From: CAYMAZ01 sp964388575
GTDB lineage: Bacteria; Bacteroidota; Bacteroidia; Bacteroidales; DTU049
Direction: 5' to 3'
NCBI GenBank assembly: GCA_964388575.1
Contig: CAYMAZ010000013.1
Location: 1-64,000, forward strand
DNA: 64,000 nucleotides
The notes under the pieces: generated by a model
The model's input: the letters and a program-made list of their open reading frames with translations, nothing else
Told to the model about the DNA's origin: nothing
Databases searched by the model: none
Shown here: positions 26,326 through 35,753 of the stretch, piece after piece
Numbering within the stretch: position 1 is the stretch's first letter
Layout of the letters: each line of letters starts with the position of its first letter
Position numbers and translations under genes: made by a program

Positions 26326-27867
26326 TTAGTTATGAATACCTCGGAACATTCGTCCAAACCTAATTTTACCGTTAAGCCAGGTGCGATCAGGATCCAGGGA
26401 TAGCCAAACAAAGGAAGCTTTTCCAACAATGTGGTCATGCGGGACAAATCCCCACATTCTGGAATCTGCTGAGTTGTGACGGTTATCCCCCATCATGAAG
26501 TAGTAATCCTGCTTGAATGTGTATGATGTTGAGGCAACTCCATTGATAAAAATCTGGCCGTTTTCAATATTGAATTCATTTCCCTCATAAATCTTGATAA
26601 TTCTGTCGTACAGTAAGATGCTGACAGTATCAAGCTGAACAGTTGCTCCCTTTTGGGGTATGGTGATTGGCCCGAAATTATCTCTGTTCCATGGATAATG
26701 TGATGAGTGAGGAAAAATATCCGGATCCCATCCTGAAGTTGTTAGAAGTGCCATTGTGTCAATATTGGGCATTCTTTCCACAATAGGAAGAAGTTCATCA
26801 GTTAGCGGGATGATATATGTGTTGTTTTGGGGAAATCGAATCACATCAGAAAGTAGAATTCGGTGTTTGTGAAAGAATTTTTCATTCAGACCTCCGTTGG
26901 TTTTGACAATGTACTGGTATTGTACACCTGGAGCACTAAATCCTTTGACTCCATTGATGTATAGGATGTGGTCTTTTACTTCAAGGACATCTCCGGGAAC
27001 GGCGACACAACGTTTAATATAATTTTCGCGCTTGTCAACTGGACGGGCTACAACTCTTCCGAAATAATCGTTTTGAGTTCTCCCGGTCTGAGGATCTCTG
27101 AAATGGTTGTTCCAAACATTTTTTCTGCCGTAATCTCTAACCAATTTGTAATAACTGATATTTTGCTGGTTGAGTGCAACAGTATCCCCGTCAGGATAGT
27201 TAAAGACGACAATGTCATTTCGTTTGATGCTTGTAAAACCGGGAAATCTGTAGTATGGTATTGATGGTTTGTCAAGATATGATTTTGTGGTTTTTGTCAG
27301 GGGCATTGTGTGATGTGTAAACGGGATAGCAAGCGGTGTCATCGGAACACGAGATCCGTATGCAATTTTACTTACAAAAAGATAATCTCCGACAAGCATT
27401 GATTTTTCCATTGAAGACGTGGGAATGGTGTAAGCTTCGATGAAGAATGTACGGATGATGGTTGCAGCGATAACAGCAAAAATGATTGCTTCAGCCCATT
27501 CTCTACCGGCCGATTTTTTAAGTTTTGGTCTGTGTTCCGGATATAAATATATTGCTTTTCCAAATCCGAGAATTGGAAGATAGACAAAGGGAAAAAGAAT
27601 ACAAAGTACCTGAGCACCGATTGTATCTCTGTTGAACCCTTTGAGGAGTTCTACCAGAAGCAGCATGACCATGAAAAGATTGATGTACGGAACAAGCAGG
27701 AAGATGATCCACCATAAAGGTTTTCCTGTTATTTTTACCCAGATATACAGGTTGTAAACAGGAATCAGAATTTTCCATCCTGGTTCGCCGGCTTTCTGAA
27801 AAACGCCCCATAATCCGATAATACTGACCAGTAAAAGTATTAATGTAATGATAATGACTGCATCCAT
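26326..27867 (-). CDS. lepB: Signal peptidase I, long Bacteroidota form
   Basis: A 513-residue S26 peptidase. The N-terminal ~120 residues hold three or four membrane segments (a DUF5684-like region). The peptidase follows: nucleophile Ser in IPTSSMEKSML near residue 152, catalytic Lys in NYIKRCVAVPGD near 289, and MMGDNRHNSADSRMWGFV near 465. It removes signal peptides of exported proteins. A region of about 120 residues between box D and box E is long compared with E. coli LepB, as in other Bacteroidota. Confidence 0.92.
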   Translation of the reverse strand: MDAVIIITLILLLVSIIGLWGVFQKAGEPGWKILIPVYNLYIWVKITGKPLWWIIFLLVPYINLFMVMLLLVELLKGFNRDTIGAQVLCILFPFVYLPILGFGKAIYLYPEHRPKLKKSAGREWAEAIIFAVIAATIIRTFFIEAYTIPTSSMEKSMLVGDYLFVSKIAYGSRVPMTPLAIPFTHHTMPLTKTTKSYLDKPSIPYYRFPGFTSIKRNDIVVFNYPDGDTVALNQQNISYYKLVRDYGRKNVWNNHFRDPQTGRTQNDYFGRVVARPVDKRENYIKRCVAVPGDVLEVKDHILYINGVKGFSAPGVQYQYIVKTNGGLNEKFFHKHRILLSDVIRFPQNNTYIIPLTDELLPIVERMPNIDTMALLTTSGWDPDIFPHSSHYPWNRDNFGPITIPQKGATVQLDTVSILLYDRIIKIYEGNEFNIENGQIFINGVASTSYTFKQDYYFMMGDNRHNSADSRMWGFVPHDHIVGKASFVWLSLDPDRTWLNGKIRFGRMFRGIHN

Positions 27868-27928
27868 AACTGTTGATTGTTTAATTTGCTAAAACGAATG
27901 AAAGGTATGATTATTATTCATGCTCATG

Positions 27929-28648
27929 CTAAATCATCACTTCGTTGAAAATATCCTTAAAATTGTAAACTCCTTTTTTATTTGTTAACCACTGTGCAGC
28001 CATAACTGCCCCCATTGCAAAACCCTGTCGTGACTTTGCTTCATGTCTGATGCTGATGATGTCCTGATCGCTTTCGAATAAAACTTCATGAATTCCTTTA
28101 ACATCTCCTTCTCTTCTGGTTTTGACCGGTAATTCATATGAAGCAGGATCTATGCTGTCCACAATCCATTTTATTTTTTCAGGTAAGATTTGAATGATCT
28201 CATCAGCAAGTGTGATGGCCGTTCCGCTTGGTTTATCCAATTTGTGAATATGATGTGTTTCATTTACAGAAGGCGTATATTGCTGAAAATGCTTCATGAT
28301 TCTGCTCAGCTCGGTATTCAGTTTAAAGAAAATATTCATTCCGATGCTGAAATTGGAAGCCCAGAGTAGTGATCCGTTCTGTTTGTGACATTCTTTAGTA
28401 ATGAAAGGGAGATGTTCGAGCCATCCTGTTGATCCAGTTACAACAGGTATCTTTTTTTTGAAACACCAAAGCAGGTTGGAAACGACAGAACCGGGACCAG
28501 TGAATTCTATTGCAACATCAGTTTCTGAAAGTTCTGTTTCCCGGTCAGTGTTTTCATCAATGATTCCTGAAATCTCATGTTTGCTTTCAGAAAGGTAATG
28601 TTCAACTTCCTTTCCCATTTTGCCGTAACCAATAATCAAAACTCTCAT
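27929..28648 (-). CDS. dapB: 4-hydroxy-tetrahydrodipicolinate reductase
   Basis: A 239-residue DapB that reduces HTPA in the lysine/diaminopimelate pathway. Nucleotide motif IIGYGKMGKEVE at the N-terminus, VAIEFTGPGSV near 47, the catalytic ETHHIHKLDKPSGTA near 131 (His and Lys), and SIRHEAKSRQGFAMGA near 198. Slightly shorter than the E. coli enzyme, normal for Bacteroidota. It follows the DUF5683 gene by 4 bp. Confidence 0.93.
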   Translation of the reverse strand: MRVLIIGYGKMGKEVEHYLSESKHEISGIIDENTDRETELSETDVAIEFTGPGSVVSNLLWCFKKKIPVVTGSTGWLEHLPFITKECHKQNGSLLWASNFSIGMNIFFKLNTELSRIMKHFQQYTPSVNETHHIHKLDKPSGTAITLADEIIQILPEKIKWIVDSIDPASYELPVKTRREGDVKGIHEVLFESDQDIISIRHEAKSRQGFAMGAVMAAQWLTNKKGVYNFKDIFNEVMI

Positions 28649-28652
28649 GTGT

Positions 28653-29204
28653 TTAAAATTTTAATGTGAATCTCAGACTTCCGTATCCGGGGATTCCCGA
28701 AACAGAAGGGAAGAAGTCAGGTGAAATTTTCAGACTCAGATCATCATTGACTTCGAAATCGAACAAATGGGCATCGACGGTTGCATCAATGATATTTATT
28801 AGATACACAGCAGCACCGATAATAACTGTAAGTTCCGAATTTCTTCGGTAGTAGTCTCTGAGAACTTTGAGATTTTCATCAGTATATAAATCCACATAAT
28901 CATCGAAGGTGTCCGGATTGTCATCAGTTCGGAACATGTATGCTTCCTTATATGTTTTATAATTGCTGATGTTGTCAACATAGAAATATCCGATGACTCC
29001 GAAAGCTGCATAAACAACAGGGATTTTCCAGTATTTTTTGTTGTACGCCTGTCCGAGACCAGGAAGAACTGCAGAATACAAAGCAGCCCTCCTTGGATTG
29101 TGAAAGCTTGTATCAGTTGATGCTGTTTCTGTTTGAGCACATAATTTTAATAAAAAACCATGAAGGATGATTACTGAAATGAATATTGCAATTCTCGCAT
29201 GCAT
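28653..29204 (-). CDS. DUF5683 family membrane protein
   Basis: A 183-residue protein with an N-terminal signal (about 5-24). NPRRAALYSAVLPGLGQAYN near residue 37 is the conserved core of DUF5683, followed by KKYWKIPVVYAAFGVIGYF and a second membrane stretch near 130-145 (IGAAVYLINIIDA). Function unknown. It is routinely found between parB and dapB in Bacteroidota, and it holds that position here. Confidence 0.82.
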   Translation of the reverse strand: MHARIAIFISVIILHGFLLKLCAQTETASTDTSFHNPRRAALYSAVLPGLGQAYNKKYWKIPVVYAAFGVIGYFYVDNISNYKTYKEAYMFRTDDNPDTFDDYVDLYTDENLKVLRDYYRRNSELTVIIGAAVYLINIIDATVDAHLFDFEVNDDLSLKISPDFFPSVSGIPGYGSLRFTLKF

Positions 29205-29216
29205 GAAGGAGAATAT

Positions 29217-30089
29217 TTATTGAATTTGTCTAATGATTTCTTTTAAATGTTCAGTGTTTTTAAAACTGATAGAAATATTTCCCTTTCCTGATTCGGAGAT
29301 TTTGACTGACACTTTTGTATTGAGTTTTTCTCCAAATGATTTTTTCCAAGAAATAATTTCATTTGAAACATTTTTTTTCAGTGATGTATTTGGTTTTTCT
29401 TTTCTGATTGAAATATTTCTAACAATTTCCTCAACCTGTCTGACGGAGAGTCCTTTTTCAATGATCTTTCCGTAAACAGAAAGCTGGGTGTTTTTATCTG
29501 CAATATTGATCAAGGATCTTGCATGCCCCATGGTAAGTTTATTGTCTCGGATACCTACCTGAATTTCAGCGGGTAGTTTCAATAATCTGAGATAATTTGT
29601 AATGGTAGTTCGTTTTTTGCCCACTTTTTCACTGAGTTGATCCTGCGTGATTTCGCATTCTTCTATCAGTCGCTGAAAAGAATGTGCAATTTCGATTGCA
29701 TTCAGATTTTCTCTCTGAATATTTTCAACTAGGGCAAGTTCGAGCAACTCATTGTCATCCGCTTCTCGTATGTAAGCCGGTATTTCATTCAGGCCTGCCA
29801 TTCTTGCAGCTCTAAGTCTTCTTTCGCCTGAAATGAGCTGATATTGGTTGTTGTCAATTGCTTTGACAGTTACGGGTTGAATAATTCCAAGTTGTTTAAT
29901 AGATTCTGCGAGTTCTTCGAGTGATTGTACTTCAAAATCTGTTCGTGGTTGCTGAGGGTTGACAACAATAAAATCGATTGGGAGTAGCGGTGTTGCAAAA
30001 ACAGGATCTCCTGACTGGATGTTTCCGATTTCAGAATCTCCGAGCAATGCGTTTAATCCTCTTCCCAGTGCTTTTTTCTTGGCGTTCAT
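29217..30089 (-). CDS. parB: Chromosome partitioning protein ParB
   Basis: A 290-residue ParB/Spo0J protein. N-terminal KKKALGRGLNALLG, nuclease/CTPase box PQQPRTDF, box II GERRLRAARMAGLNEIPA near residue 90, and the helix-turn-helix around TQDQLSEKVGKKRTTITNYL near 155. It binds parS, slides as a CTP clamp and cooperates with ParA in origin segregation. Two bp separate it from parA. I saw no consensus parS in the window. Confidence 0.95.
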   Translation of the reverse strand: MNAKKKALGRGLNALLGDSEIGNIQSGDPVFATPLLPIDFIVVNPQQPRTDFEVQSLEELAESIKQLGIIQPVTVKAIDNNQYQLISGERRLRAARMAGLNEIPAYIREADDNELLELALVENIQRENLNAIEIAHSFQRLIEECEITQDQLSEKVGKKRTTITNYLRLLKLPAEIQVGIRDNKLTMGHARSLINIADKNTQLSVYGKIIEKGLSVRQVEEIVRNISIRKEKPNTSLKKNVSNEIISWKKSFGEKLNTKVSVKISESGKGNISISFKNTEHLKEIIRQIQ

Positions 30090-30091
30090 AA

Positions 30092-30895
30092 TTACACTAC
30101 AATTTGTTTTTCCTTATTGGGTATTTTTGTCATCCCGTTATTTTGAAGAATTTCACGGGCTAGATTCAGATAACTTACAGATCCTCTGCTGTCCACATCG
30201 AACATGATGATTGGTTCACCGTAACTCGGCGCTTCTCCAAGTTTTGTATTTCTTGGGATAATGGTGTCAAAAACCATTTTGTCAAAATGTGTTCTGACTT
30301 CTTCAACGACTTGGTTTGCAAGTCGCAGTCTAATGTCATACATCGTGAGTAAAATCCCTTCTATGTCCAGGTCCGGATTAAGACGTGATTGAACTATTTT
30401 AATTGTGTTCAGAAGTTTTCCAAGTCCTTCCAGGGCAAAATATTCACATTGAACGGGTATGATGACTGAATCGGAAGCCGTCAGTGAATTGACTGTGATC
30501 AGTCCAAGTGAAGGGGAGCAATCAATGATGACAAAATCATAATGATCTTTTACTTTATCAATTACTTTTTTCATCATTTTTTCCCTGTTGGGAAGATTAA
30601 TCATTTCAATTTCAGCACCTACAAGATCAATGTGAGCGGGAATCACATCCAGGTTCGGAGTTTTTGTAGGAATGATAATGCTTGCAGGATCAGAATCATC
30701 CATGATGCATTCATAAATACTGTTTTGAACATGCTTTGGATCAATTCCGACACCTGAAGTGGCATTTGCCTGAGGGTCTGCATCTATTAACAGTGCCTTT
30801 TTCTCAAGAACAGCCAGACTTGAACTCAAACTGATAGCTGTTGTTGTTTTTCCAACCCCACCCTTCTGATTGGCAATTGCAATGACTTTTCCCAT
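30092..30895 (-). CDS. parA: Chromosome partitioning ATPase ParA/Soj
   Basis: A 267-residue deviant-Walker ATPase. Walker A KGGVGKTTTAISLSSSLA at residues 11-28, Walker A' DADPQANATSG, and Walker B VIIDCSPSLGL near 121. It moves ParB-bound origins over the nucleoid. It heads a minus-strand run parA-parB-DUF5683-dapB-lepB with short gaps (2, 12, 4 and 61 bp), likely one transcript. Confidence 0.95.
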   Translation of the reverse strand: MGKVIAIANQKGGVGKTTTAISLSSSLAVLEKKALLIDADPQANATSGVGIDPKHVQNSIYECIMDDSDPASIIIPTKTPNLDVIPAHIDLVGAEIEMINLPNREKMMKKVIDKVKDHYDFVIIDCSPSLGLITVNSLTASDSVIIPVQCEYFALEGLGKLLNTIKIVQSRLNPDLDIEGILLTMYDIRLRLANQVVEEVRTHFDKMVFDTIIPRNTKLGEAPSYGEPIIMFDVDSRGSVSYLNLAREILQNNGMTKIPNKEKQIVV

Positions 30896-30998
30896 AAATT
30901 TTATAACCTGTGTTTTTATATGTTTTAAACTATTCGTAAAGACCTGAATGCTCAGATCATTGGTAACAAATGTCCCGGATGAGATGTTTTATACCAGA

Positions 30999-31328
30999 TT
31001 AGTATAAGTCATCATTATTATCAGCATTGGTCGAATCACTGAAGTCAGAATTATCGCTGAAAACTTCTGTGCTTTCGTTGTTGCCGATGAAATCCAGGGC
31101 TTCTTTCAATCCGTTGGAGAACTTTTCAAAATCTTCCTTATAAAGGAAAATCTTGTGTTTTTCAAAGTGGAAGTTTCCCTCGTCTTTCATGATTTTCTTA
31201 CTCTCAGTGATCGTTAAAAACAATTCTCCGCCACGGGTCTTTCTGACATCGAAAAAATACGTCCTCTTCCCTGCACGAATGCTGTTGGAATAAATTTCTT
31301 CATTACCCTTTTTGTTAAATTCTTCCAT
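30999..31328 (-). CDS. PUR-alpha-like DNA/RNA-binding protein (DUF3276)
   Basis: A 109-residue protein. YSNSIRAGKRTYFFDVRKTR and GELFLTITESKK form the PUR repeat of DUF3276, the family of Borrelia BpuR. The C-terminus is an acidic Asp/Asn/Ser tail. It likely binds nucleic acids; the target is unknown. It has its own promoter. Confidence 0.85.
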   Translation of the reverse strand: MEEFNKKGNEEIYSNSIRAGKRTYFFDVRKTRGGELFLTITESKKIMKDEGNFHFEKHKIFLYKEDFEKFSNGLKEALDFIGNNESTEVFSDNSDFSDSTNADNNDDLY

Positions 31329-31367
31329 TGTATTATTCCTTAAAAATTACATGTATTTTTCTTGATG

Positions 31368-31375
31368 CAAATATA
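31368..31375 (-). promoter_or_regulatory. -7 element for the DUF3276 gene
   Basis: On the minus strand TATATTTG matches TAnnTTTG, 39 bp upstream of the ATG. Confidence 0.55.
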
Positions 31376-31511
31376 TAATTATTCCGATTAACACAATCAA
31401 AATATTTTATCATTCATCGTTGCTGTTATTCTAATTTACTGATAAGTAGCAGAATATAATTCAATGAAATATGAAAGCAGAAAATTTTGTTTCGGGACAT
31501 GAAATAATCTG

Positions 31512-31519
31512 TAATTTCG
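31512..31519 (+). promoter_or_regulatory. Variant -7 element for the epimerase gene
   Basis: TAATTTCG, one base off TAnnTTTG and the same variant seen in the inverted repeat at 3398-3425, lies 19 bp before ATG 31539. Confidence 0.4.
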
Positions 31520-31538
31520 CAATTGTAATTCAAAGGAA

Positions 31539-33404
31539 ATGAATCAAATTTTTAAAAGAACCAATGTTCCCAAATGGATCGTTCTGATTTTTGATATCTT
31601 AATTTGCTCAGGTTCACTATATTTAGCCTATTTATTGCGTTTTAATTTTAAAATTGGGGGTCAGGAGTTTATAAGACTTCAGCATTCATTCATGCTAGCC
31701 ATACCTGTTAGACTGATCTTTTTTCTGATATTCAGAACACATGCGGATATTGTGAGATATACGAGCACGTCTGATGCTGTGCGAATATTGTTATCACTCA
31801 CATTGGGCTCGTTTGTTTTTATGGGTGCGAATCTGTTAAATTACTACGGATTTCACACTCGTTTTATCGTGCCGTTTTCTATTATTGTTATCGACTTGTT
31901 CATAAGCATTGTCTTGTTGATTGGGTACAGAGTTGTAGTAAAACTGACCTGGCTTGAGCTGAAAAATCCAACAAGAGGAAAAACAGATGTAATCATTTTC
32001 GGAGCCGGAGAATCAGGGTTGATTACAAAAAGAGCACTCGACAGGGATGCCGGAATGAAATACAAAGTTATTGCTTTTATTGACGATGATGACAGAAAAA
32101 CCGGGATGAAACTGGAAGGAGTCCCGATTTTTCATACAGCGAAACTACCCGAACTACTCGAAAATAATTCTGTAGCCCATCTTATAATCTCAGTTCAGGA
32201 AATTTCAGCCGAACGTAAAAAAGAACTTGCTGACACTGCCTTACACTTTAATACAAAAATTCTGGTCGTTCCTCCTGTCTTTAGCTGGATTAACGGGGAA
32301 CTGAGTTTTAAGCAGATTAAAAAGATAAAGATTGAAGAATTGCTTGAACGGGATGTTATTAAGCTGGATAACAAGCAGGTTGCTTCTTCATTGCTTGGTC
32401 AGACAGTTTTGGTGACCGGTGCTGCCGGATCAATCGGGAGCGAAATTGTCAGACAAGTGTTGATTCACAATCCGGAAAATGTGATTTGCGTAGACAGATC
32501 TGAAAACGGTCTGTTTCAGCTTGAGTTGTCACTTGCGCGCCTTAAAGGTAACTATACAATTGTCATTGGTGATATCAATGATATGGAGAAAATGCGATCG
32601 GTTTTTAAGAAATATAAACCCGATGTGTGTTTTCATGCTGCTGCATACAAACATGTTCCACTCATGGAACTGCATGTGGCAGAAGCTGTGAAAAACAATC
32701 TTTTTGGAACAAAACATATTGCCGATCTTGCTGAAGGAAGCGGATGTAAACGATTTGTAATGATTTCAACAGATAAAGCTGTCAATCCGACAAGTGTAAT
32801 GGGTGCAACAAAAAGAATGGCTGAAATTTACATTCAGGCGATGAGTGAAAAGAGTAAAACAAAATTTATTACAACACGATTTGGTAATGTTTTAGGTTCA
32901 AACGGTTCTGTAATCCCTTTGTTCAGAAAGCAAATTGAAAGCGGAGGTCCGGTCACCGTGACACATCCTGAAGTGACGCGTTTTTTTATGACGATCAGGG
33001 AAGCCTGTCAGCTTGTGCTTGAAGCTGGTGCAATGGGCAACGGCGGTGAGATTTTTATGTTTGACATGGGAAAATCTGTGAAAATTGTGGATCTGGCAAA
33101 GAAAATGATTCAACTTTCGGGCTTGACACTCGGAAAAGATATTCAGATTGTGTATACCGGCCTCAGACCGGGAGAAAAACTATACGAGGAATTGCTCAAC
33201 AACAAAGAAAATACAGTTCCGACTTATCATGAAAGAATTCTAATTGCCAAAGTAAACCAATACAATATTTCTGAGATTGAACAAACTTTTGAAGATCTTC
33301 AGAAACTTGTTGTTCAAAATGATGAAAGTGAAATTATCAGAAAAATCAAGAAAACAATACCTGAGTATAAAAGTCATAATTCAAAATTTGAAAAGTTTGA
33401 TTAA
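31539..33404 (+). CDS. CapD/FlaA1-like membrane nucleotide-sugar epimerase/dehydratase
   Basis: A 621-residue protein. Four N-terminal membrane helices (about 12-125) are followed by a CoA-binding-like Rossmann region (VIIFGAGESGLITKRAL near 150) and an extended SDR domain from about residue 286 (VLVTGAAGSIGSEIVRQVL). The catalytic segment is ISTDKAVNPTSVMGATKRMA, with Met in place of the classical Tyr, as is normal for CapD/WbpM-type 4,6-dehydratases. Makes a modified UDP-HexNAc for surface polysaccharide. The ModE-like gene follows at 36 bp. Confidence 0.9.
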   Translation: MNQIFKRTNVPKWIVLIFDILICSGSLYLAYLLRFNFKIGGQEFIRLQHSFMLAIPVRLIFFLIFRTHADIVRYTSTSDAVRILLSLTLGSFVFMGANLLNYYGFHTRFIVPFSIIVIDLFISIVLLIGYRVVVKLTWLELKNPTRGKTDVIIFGAGESGLITKRALDRDAGMKYKVIAFIDDDDRKTGMKLEGVPIFHTAKLPELLENNSVAHLIISVQEISAERKKELADTALHFNTKILVVPPVFSWINGELSFKQIKKIKIEELLERDVIKLDNKQVASSLLGQTVLVTGAAGSIGSEIVRQVLIHNPENVICVDRSENGLFQLELSLARLKGNYTIVIGDINDMEKMRSVFKKYKPDVCFHAAAYKHVPLMELHVAEAVKNNLFGTKHIADLAEGSGCKRFVMISTDKAVNPTSVMGATKRMAEIYIQAMSEKSKTKFITTRFGNVLGSNGSVIPLFRKQIESGGPVTVTHPEVTRFFMTIREACQLVLEAGAMGNGGEIFMFDMGKSVKIVDLAKKMIQLSGLTLGKDIQIVYTGLRPGEKLYEELLNNKENTVPTYHERILIAKVNQYNISEIEQTFEDLQKLVVQNDESEIIRKIKKTIPEYKSHNSKFEKFD

Positions 33405-33439
33405 CTCCCTTCCTTTGAGAAGTGTAAAATATCTTTCTG

Positions 33440-33811
33440 ATGGATACATACAGGATTAAATATAAAATCTGGCTTGAAAGCTCTGATGGAGAGTCCCTGT
33501 TTGGTGATGGCAAATGGGAATTGCTGTGTGCAATAGATGAAACTGGATCATTGAAAAGTGCCATTGAAAAAATGAACTGGGGATACAGGGCAACATGGAA
33601 TAAATTGAGAACAATTGAAGCCAGACTTGGGTTTAAAATTATTGAAAAATCAAGAGGCGGATCAGGTGGGGGAGGACAGACTGTGCTTACTGAGCAGGGA
33701 AGAAATCTTGTTGAGATTTTCAGACAAATTCATAAAGACTCAGACGAGGAGTTTGAGAAAATTTCAGAAAAATTTAATGTGTTGCTCAAAAAGTCTTTGC
33801 CAAATAAATAA
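33440..33811 (+). CDS. ModE-type winged-helix regulator (DNA-binding domain only)
   Basis: A 123-residue protein matching the N-terminal domain of ModE: DGKWELLCAIDETGSLKSAI and MNWGYRATWNKLRTIEARLG form the LysR-like winged helix, and a Gly-rich wing (RGGSGGGGQTVLTEQG) follows. The C-terminal molybdate-binding TOBE domains of full ModE are missing, and the last 30 residues look like a helical dimerisation tail. Such short forms occur in other bacteria. The Mo/W importer starts 7 kb downstream, so a role in sensing molybdate or tungstate supply is likely but inferred. Confidence 0.8.
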   Translation: MDTYRIKYKIWLESSDGESLFGDGKWELLCAIDETGSLKSAIEKMNWGYRATWNKLRTIEARLGFKIIEKSRGGSGGGGQTVLTEQGRNLVEIFRQIHKDSDEEFEKISEKFNVLLKKSLPNK

Positions 33812-33817
33812 TTATTG

Positions 33818-33825
33818 TAATTTTG
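33818..33825 (+). promoter_or_regulatory. -7 element for the lipoprotein at 33887
   Basis: TAATTTTG matches TAnnTTTG and begins 7 bp after the ModE-like stop. It lies upstream of ATG 33887 and overlaps the region of an earlier TTG start (33830), supporting the later start. Confidence 0.55.
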
Positions 33826-33886
33826 CGAGTTGAATAATAATACAAGACGCATTGATTTAATTGTTGAGTTTTTTTTGTACTGCGAT

Positions 33887-34825
33887 ATGAATATAAAAAC
33901 AACACGAAGGTTTAGATCTGTATTTGGTTTATTGATTTTGTTTGTGATCATTACAATTCAATGTAAACGTGAAGATGATCCACAACCACCACAAATCAGG
34001 CTGGTGTTTGAATCAGGATTTGCTTTAGACGGAGACACACTTGAAATTGGAAAACCAATCCGCTTTAAAGTTGAAGCAGAAGGTGTTGATGCCAACCTGA
34101 CAAACTTTACTGTAAAAAAGTTATATAACGGAACAACAAAGACTGTGCTGGACTCCGGATTAAATTCTGCGGGTTTTAATACTTCACTTACATTTTATCA
34201 GGGTGTTGAAGAAAGTGTCGTATGGCAGTTATCGGTGATGGACAGAAACAGAATGGAAAGTTTTGTTAGCATCACAATCTACAAAGATCCGGCTTCGCAG
34301 TTTGGTGGAATATATGAGTTTGAGAATATCAGAATGGGTTATCAGCTCAATACCTTATACGGACATTTTTTTCTTCCCCTGATGAATAAAGTTTACTTTG
34401 AGGATTCTGCCTCAATGTATCAGGATCAGGTTGATATTCTGGTGTATTTTAATTATCGTGAAGATTTGGGTGTTCTGAAACCATCTCCCACATTTTCATC
34501 TCCAGGAGAAGAAACTTCAGCAAATGGAGAGTTGTATGATGACTATTATCCGTTTTTAAAAAACTGGAATGTTCGGAATTATACGAAATATGATATTCGT
34601 GCCAGCAACGGAATTACAGAAGAATTGTTTGAAAATTGCCATCATGACAGTTTGCTGATTGTTTCATATGATGATGTATGGGGAAAGAAAAAATACAAAT
34701 GGGCATATCCAGGTACATTTATTCCTATTCAGACATCAACCGGAAAAAAAGGAATTATCAAAGTTCTTGAAGCTGAGGAAACAGAATCAGGATCAATTGC
34801 TTTTTCATTAAAAATTCAAATTTAA
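33887..34825 (+). CDS. Lipoprotein of unknown function
   Basis: A protein of 312 residues starting MNIKTTRRFRSVFGLL with lipobox TIQC (Cys about residue 26). After a Pro/Asp linker (KREDDPQPPQ) the region to about residue 130 has a PKD/Ig-like pattern (GDTLEIGKPIRFKVEAEG). The rest is rich in aromatic residues and Asp (e.g. YDDYYPFLKNW), with no catalytic motif. ATG 33887 gives a proper signal peptide; the frame also extends to TTG 33830. It lies between the ModE-like gene and a T9SS protein, 29 bp upstream of the latter. Confidence 0.7.
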   Translation: MNIKTTRRFRSVFGLLILFVIITIQCKREDDPQPPQIRLVFESGFALDGDTLEIGKPIRFKVEAEGVDANLTNFTVKKLYNGTTKTVLDSGLNSAGFNTSLTFYQGVEESVVWQLSVMDRNRMESFVSITIYKDPASQFGGIYEFENIRMGYQLNTLYGHFFLPLMNKVYFEDSASMYQDQVDILVYFNYREDLGVLKPSPTFSSPGEETSANGELYDDYYPFLKNWNVRNYTKYDIRASNGITEELFENCHHDSLLIVSYDDVWGKKKYKWAYPGTFIPIQTSTGKKGIIKVLEAEETESGSIAFSLKIQI

Positions 34826-34840
34826 TCAATAATTTAAAGA

Positions 34841-34847
34841 AAGGAGG
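34841..34847 (+). promoter_or_regulatory. Strong Shine-Dalgarno sequence
   Basis: AAGGAGG sits 7 bp before ATG 34855. Most genes in this window lack such a site, as is usual in Bacteroidota, so this one is unusual and fixes the start. Confidence 0.65.
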
Positions 34848-34854
34848 AAAGTTT

Positions 34855-35721
34855 ATGAAAATGAGAATTCTATTAATTAGTTTCATTTTTATGTTTTTTG
34901 CGGCATCGTTGAATGCTCAGCAAGATACGATTACCGGTTGGGATTTTTCCGATAATACTGACGTAGAGTTTACTGCCAATATGGGTTTAACAGGGAATCA
35001 GGGATATGATATCAGAGCTGAAGATACACTTGGAGACGTCAGAACATTGTGCTATAATTTTGAGATATCGGGTTTTTCAGCATCAGTAGCTGACTGGGAT
35101 AATGGATCGGACAACAAATTTTGGTCAATCAAATTCAAGGCTGATGGTTTTACAAACATGATGCTGTATTCAAAACAAAGTTCTGATGCAACAAACCCTG
35201 GTCCGAAAAACTGGAAAATACAGTGCCGCAAAAGCGGTGATGCTTGGGTTGATGTTACCGGTGGAACTGTTGTGGTTGATAATGATTGGACAACAGGAGT
35301 TGTTAGTGCTCTGGAATTGCCTGGCTCTTTCGATTTACCTGGTACAACATCATTGTATGTGAGATGGATCATGACCTCAAATGAAAGCGTTGACGGAAAT
35401 GATGTTTTACCAGCAGGGATTTCAAAGATTGACGACATTATTATCACAGGCTTGAATTCTGTTGGCATTGAAACTGTGATTTTCGAAAACAATGTTTCTG
35501 TATATCCGAATCCTGCAAGTGATATTATAAATATTGAATCAATACAGGAGATTAAGAAGGTAGAACTTTTTGATATCAATGGTTCACTGGTTCATACACG
35601 GTTCACTGAAGGATATGCCGCACAGCTGAGGACTGGTGAACTACCTGCAGGTCTTTATCTGCTTACAGTTCATATCGGACAAGATGGAAATCTTGTGACT
35701 AGAAGGCTGATCATTGAGTAA
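34855..35721 (+). CDS. Secreted protein with T9SS type A sorting domain
   Basis: A 288-residue protein. Signal peptide (residues 1-22, cleavage after LNAQ), then a beta-rich domain (about 25-200) starting DTITGWDFSDNTDVEFTANM, typical of jelly-roll surface modules in Bacteroidota. The C-terminal ~75 residues (NNVSVYPNPASDIINIES and ending VTRRLIIE) are a T9SS type A sorting domain, so the protein is exported across the outer membrane and attached or released. Ligand unknown. A terminator follows directly. Confidence 0.8.
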   Translation: MKMRILLISFIFMFFAASLNAQQDTITGWDFSDNTDVEFTANMGLTGNQGYDIRAEDTLGDVRTLCYNFEISGFSASVADWDNGSDNKFWSIKFKADGFTNMMLYSKQSSDATNPGPKNWKIQCRKSGDAWVDVTGGTVVVDNDWTTGVVSALELPGSFDLPGTTSLYVRWIMTSNESVDGNDVLPAGISKIDDIIITGLNSVGIETVIFENNVSVYPNPASDIINIESIQEIKKVELFDINGSLVHTRFTEGYAAQLRTGELPAGLYLLTVHIGQDGNLVTRRLIIE

Positions 35722-35753
35722 AACCCAATTCATCATATTGTGTTTATTGTTTG

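Noticed and set aside
29217..30895. parS site near parAB
   Set aside because: I looked for a TGTTTCACGTGAAACA-like palindrome near parAB and saw none.
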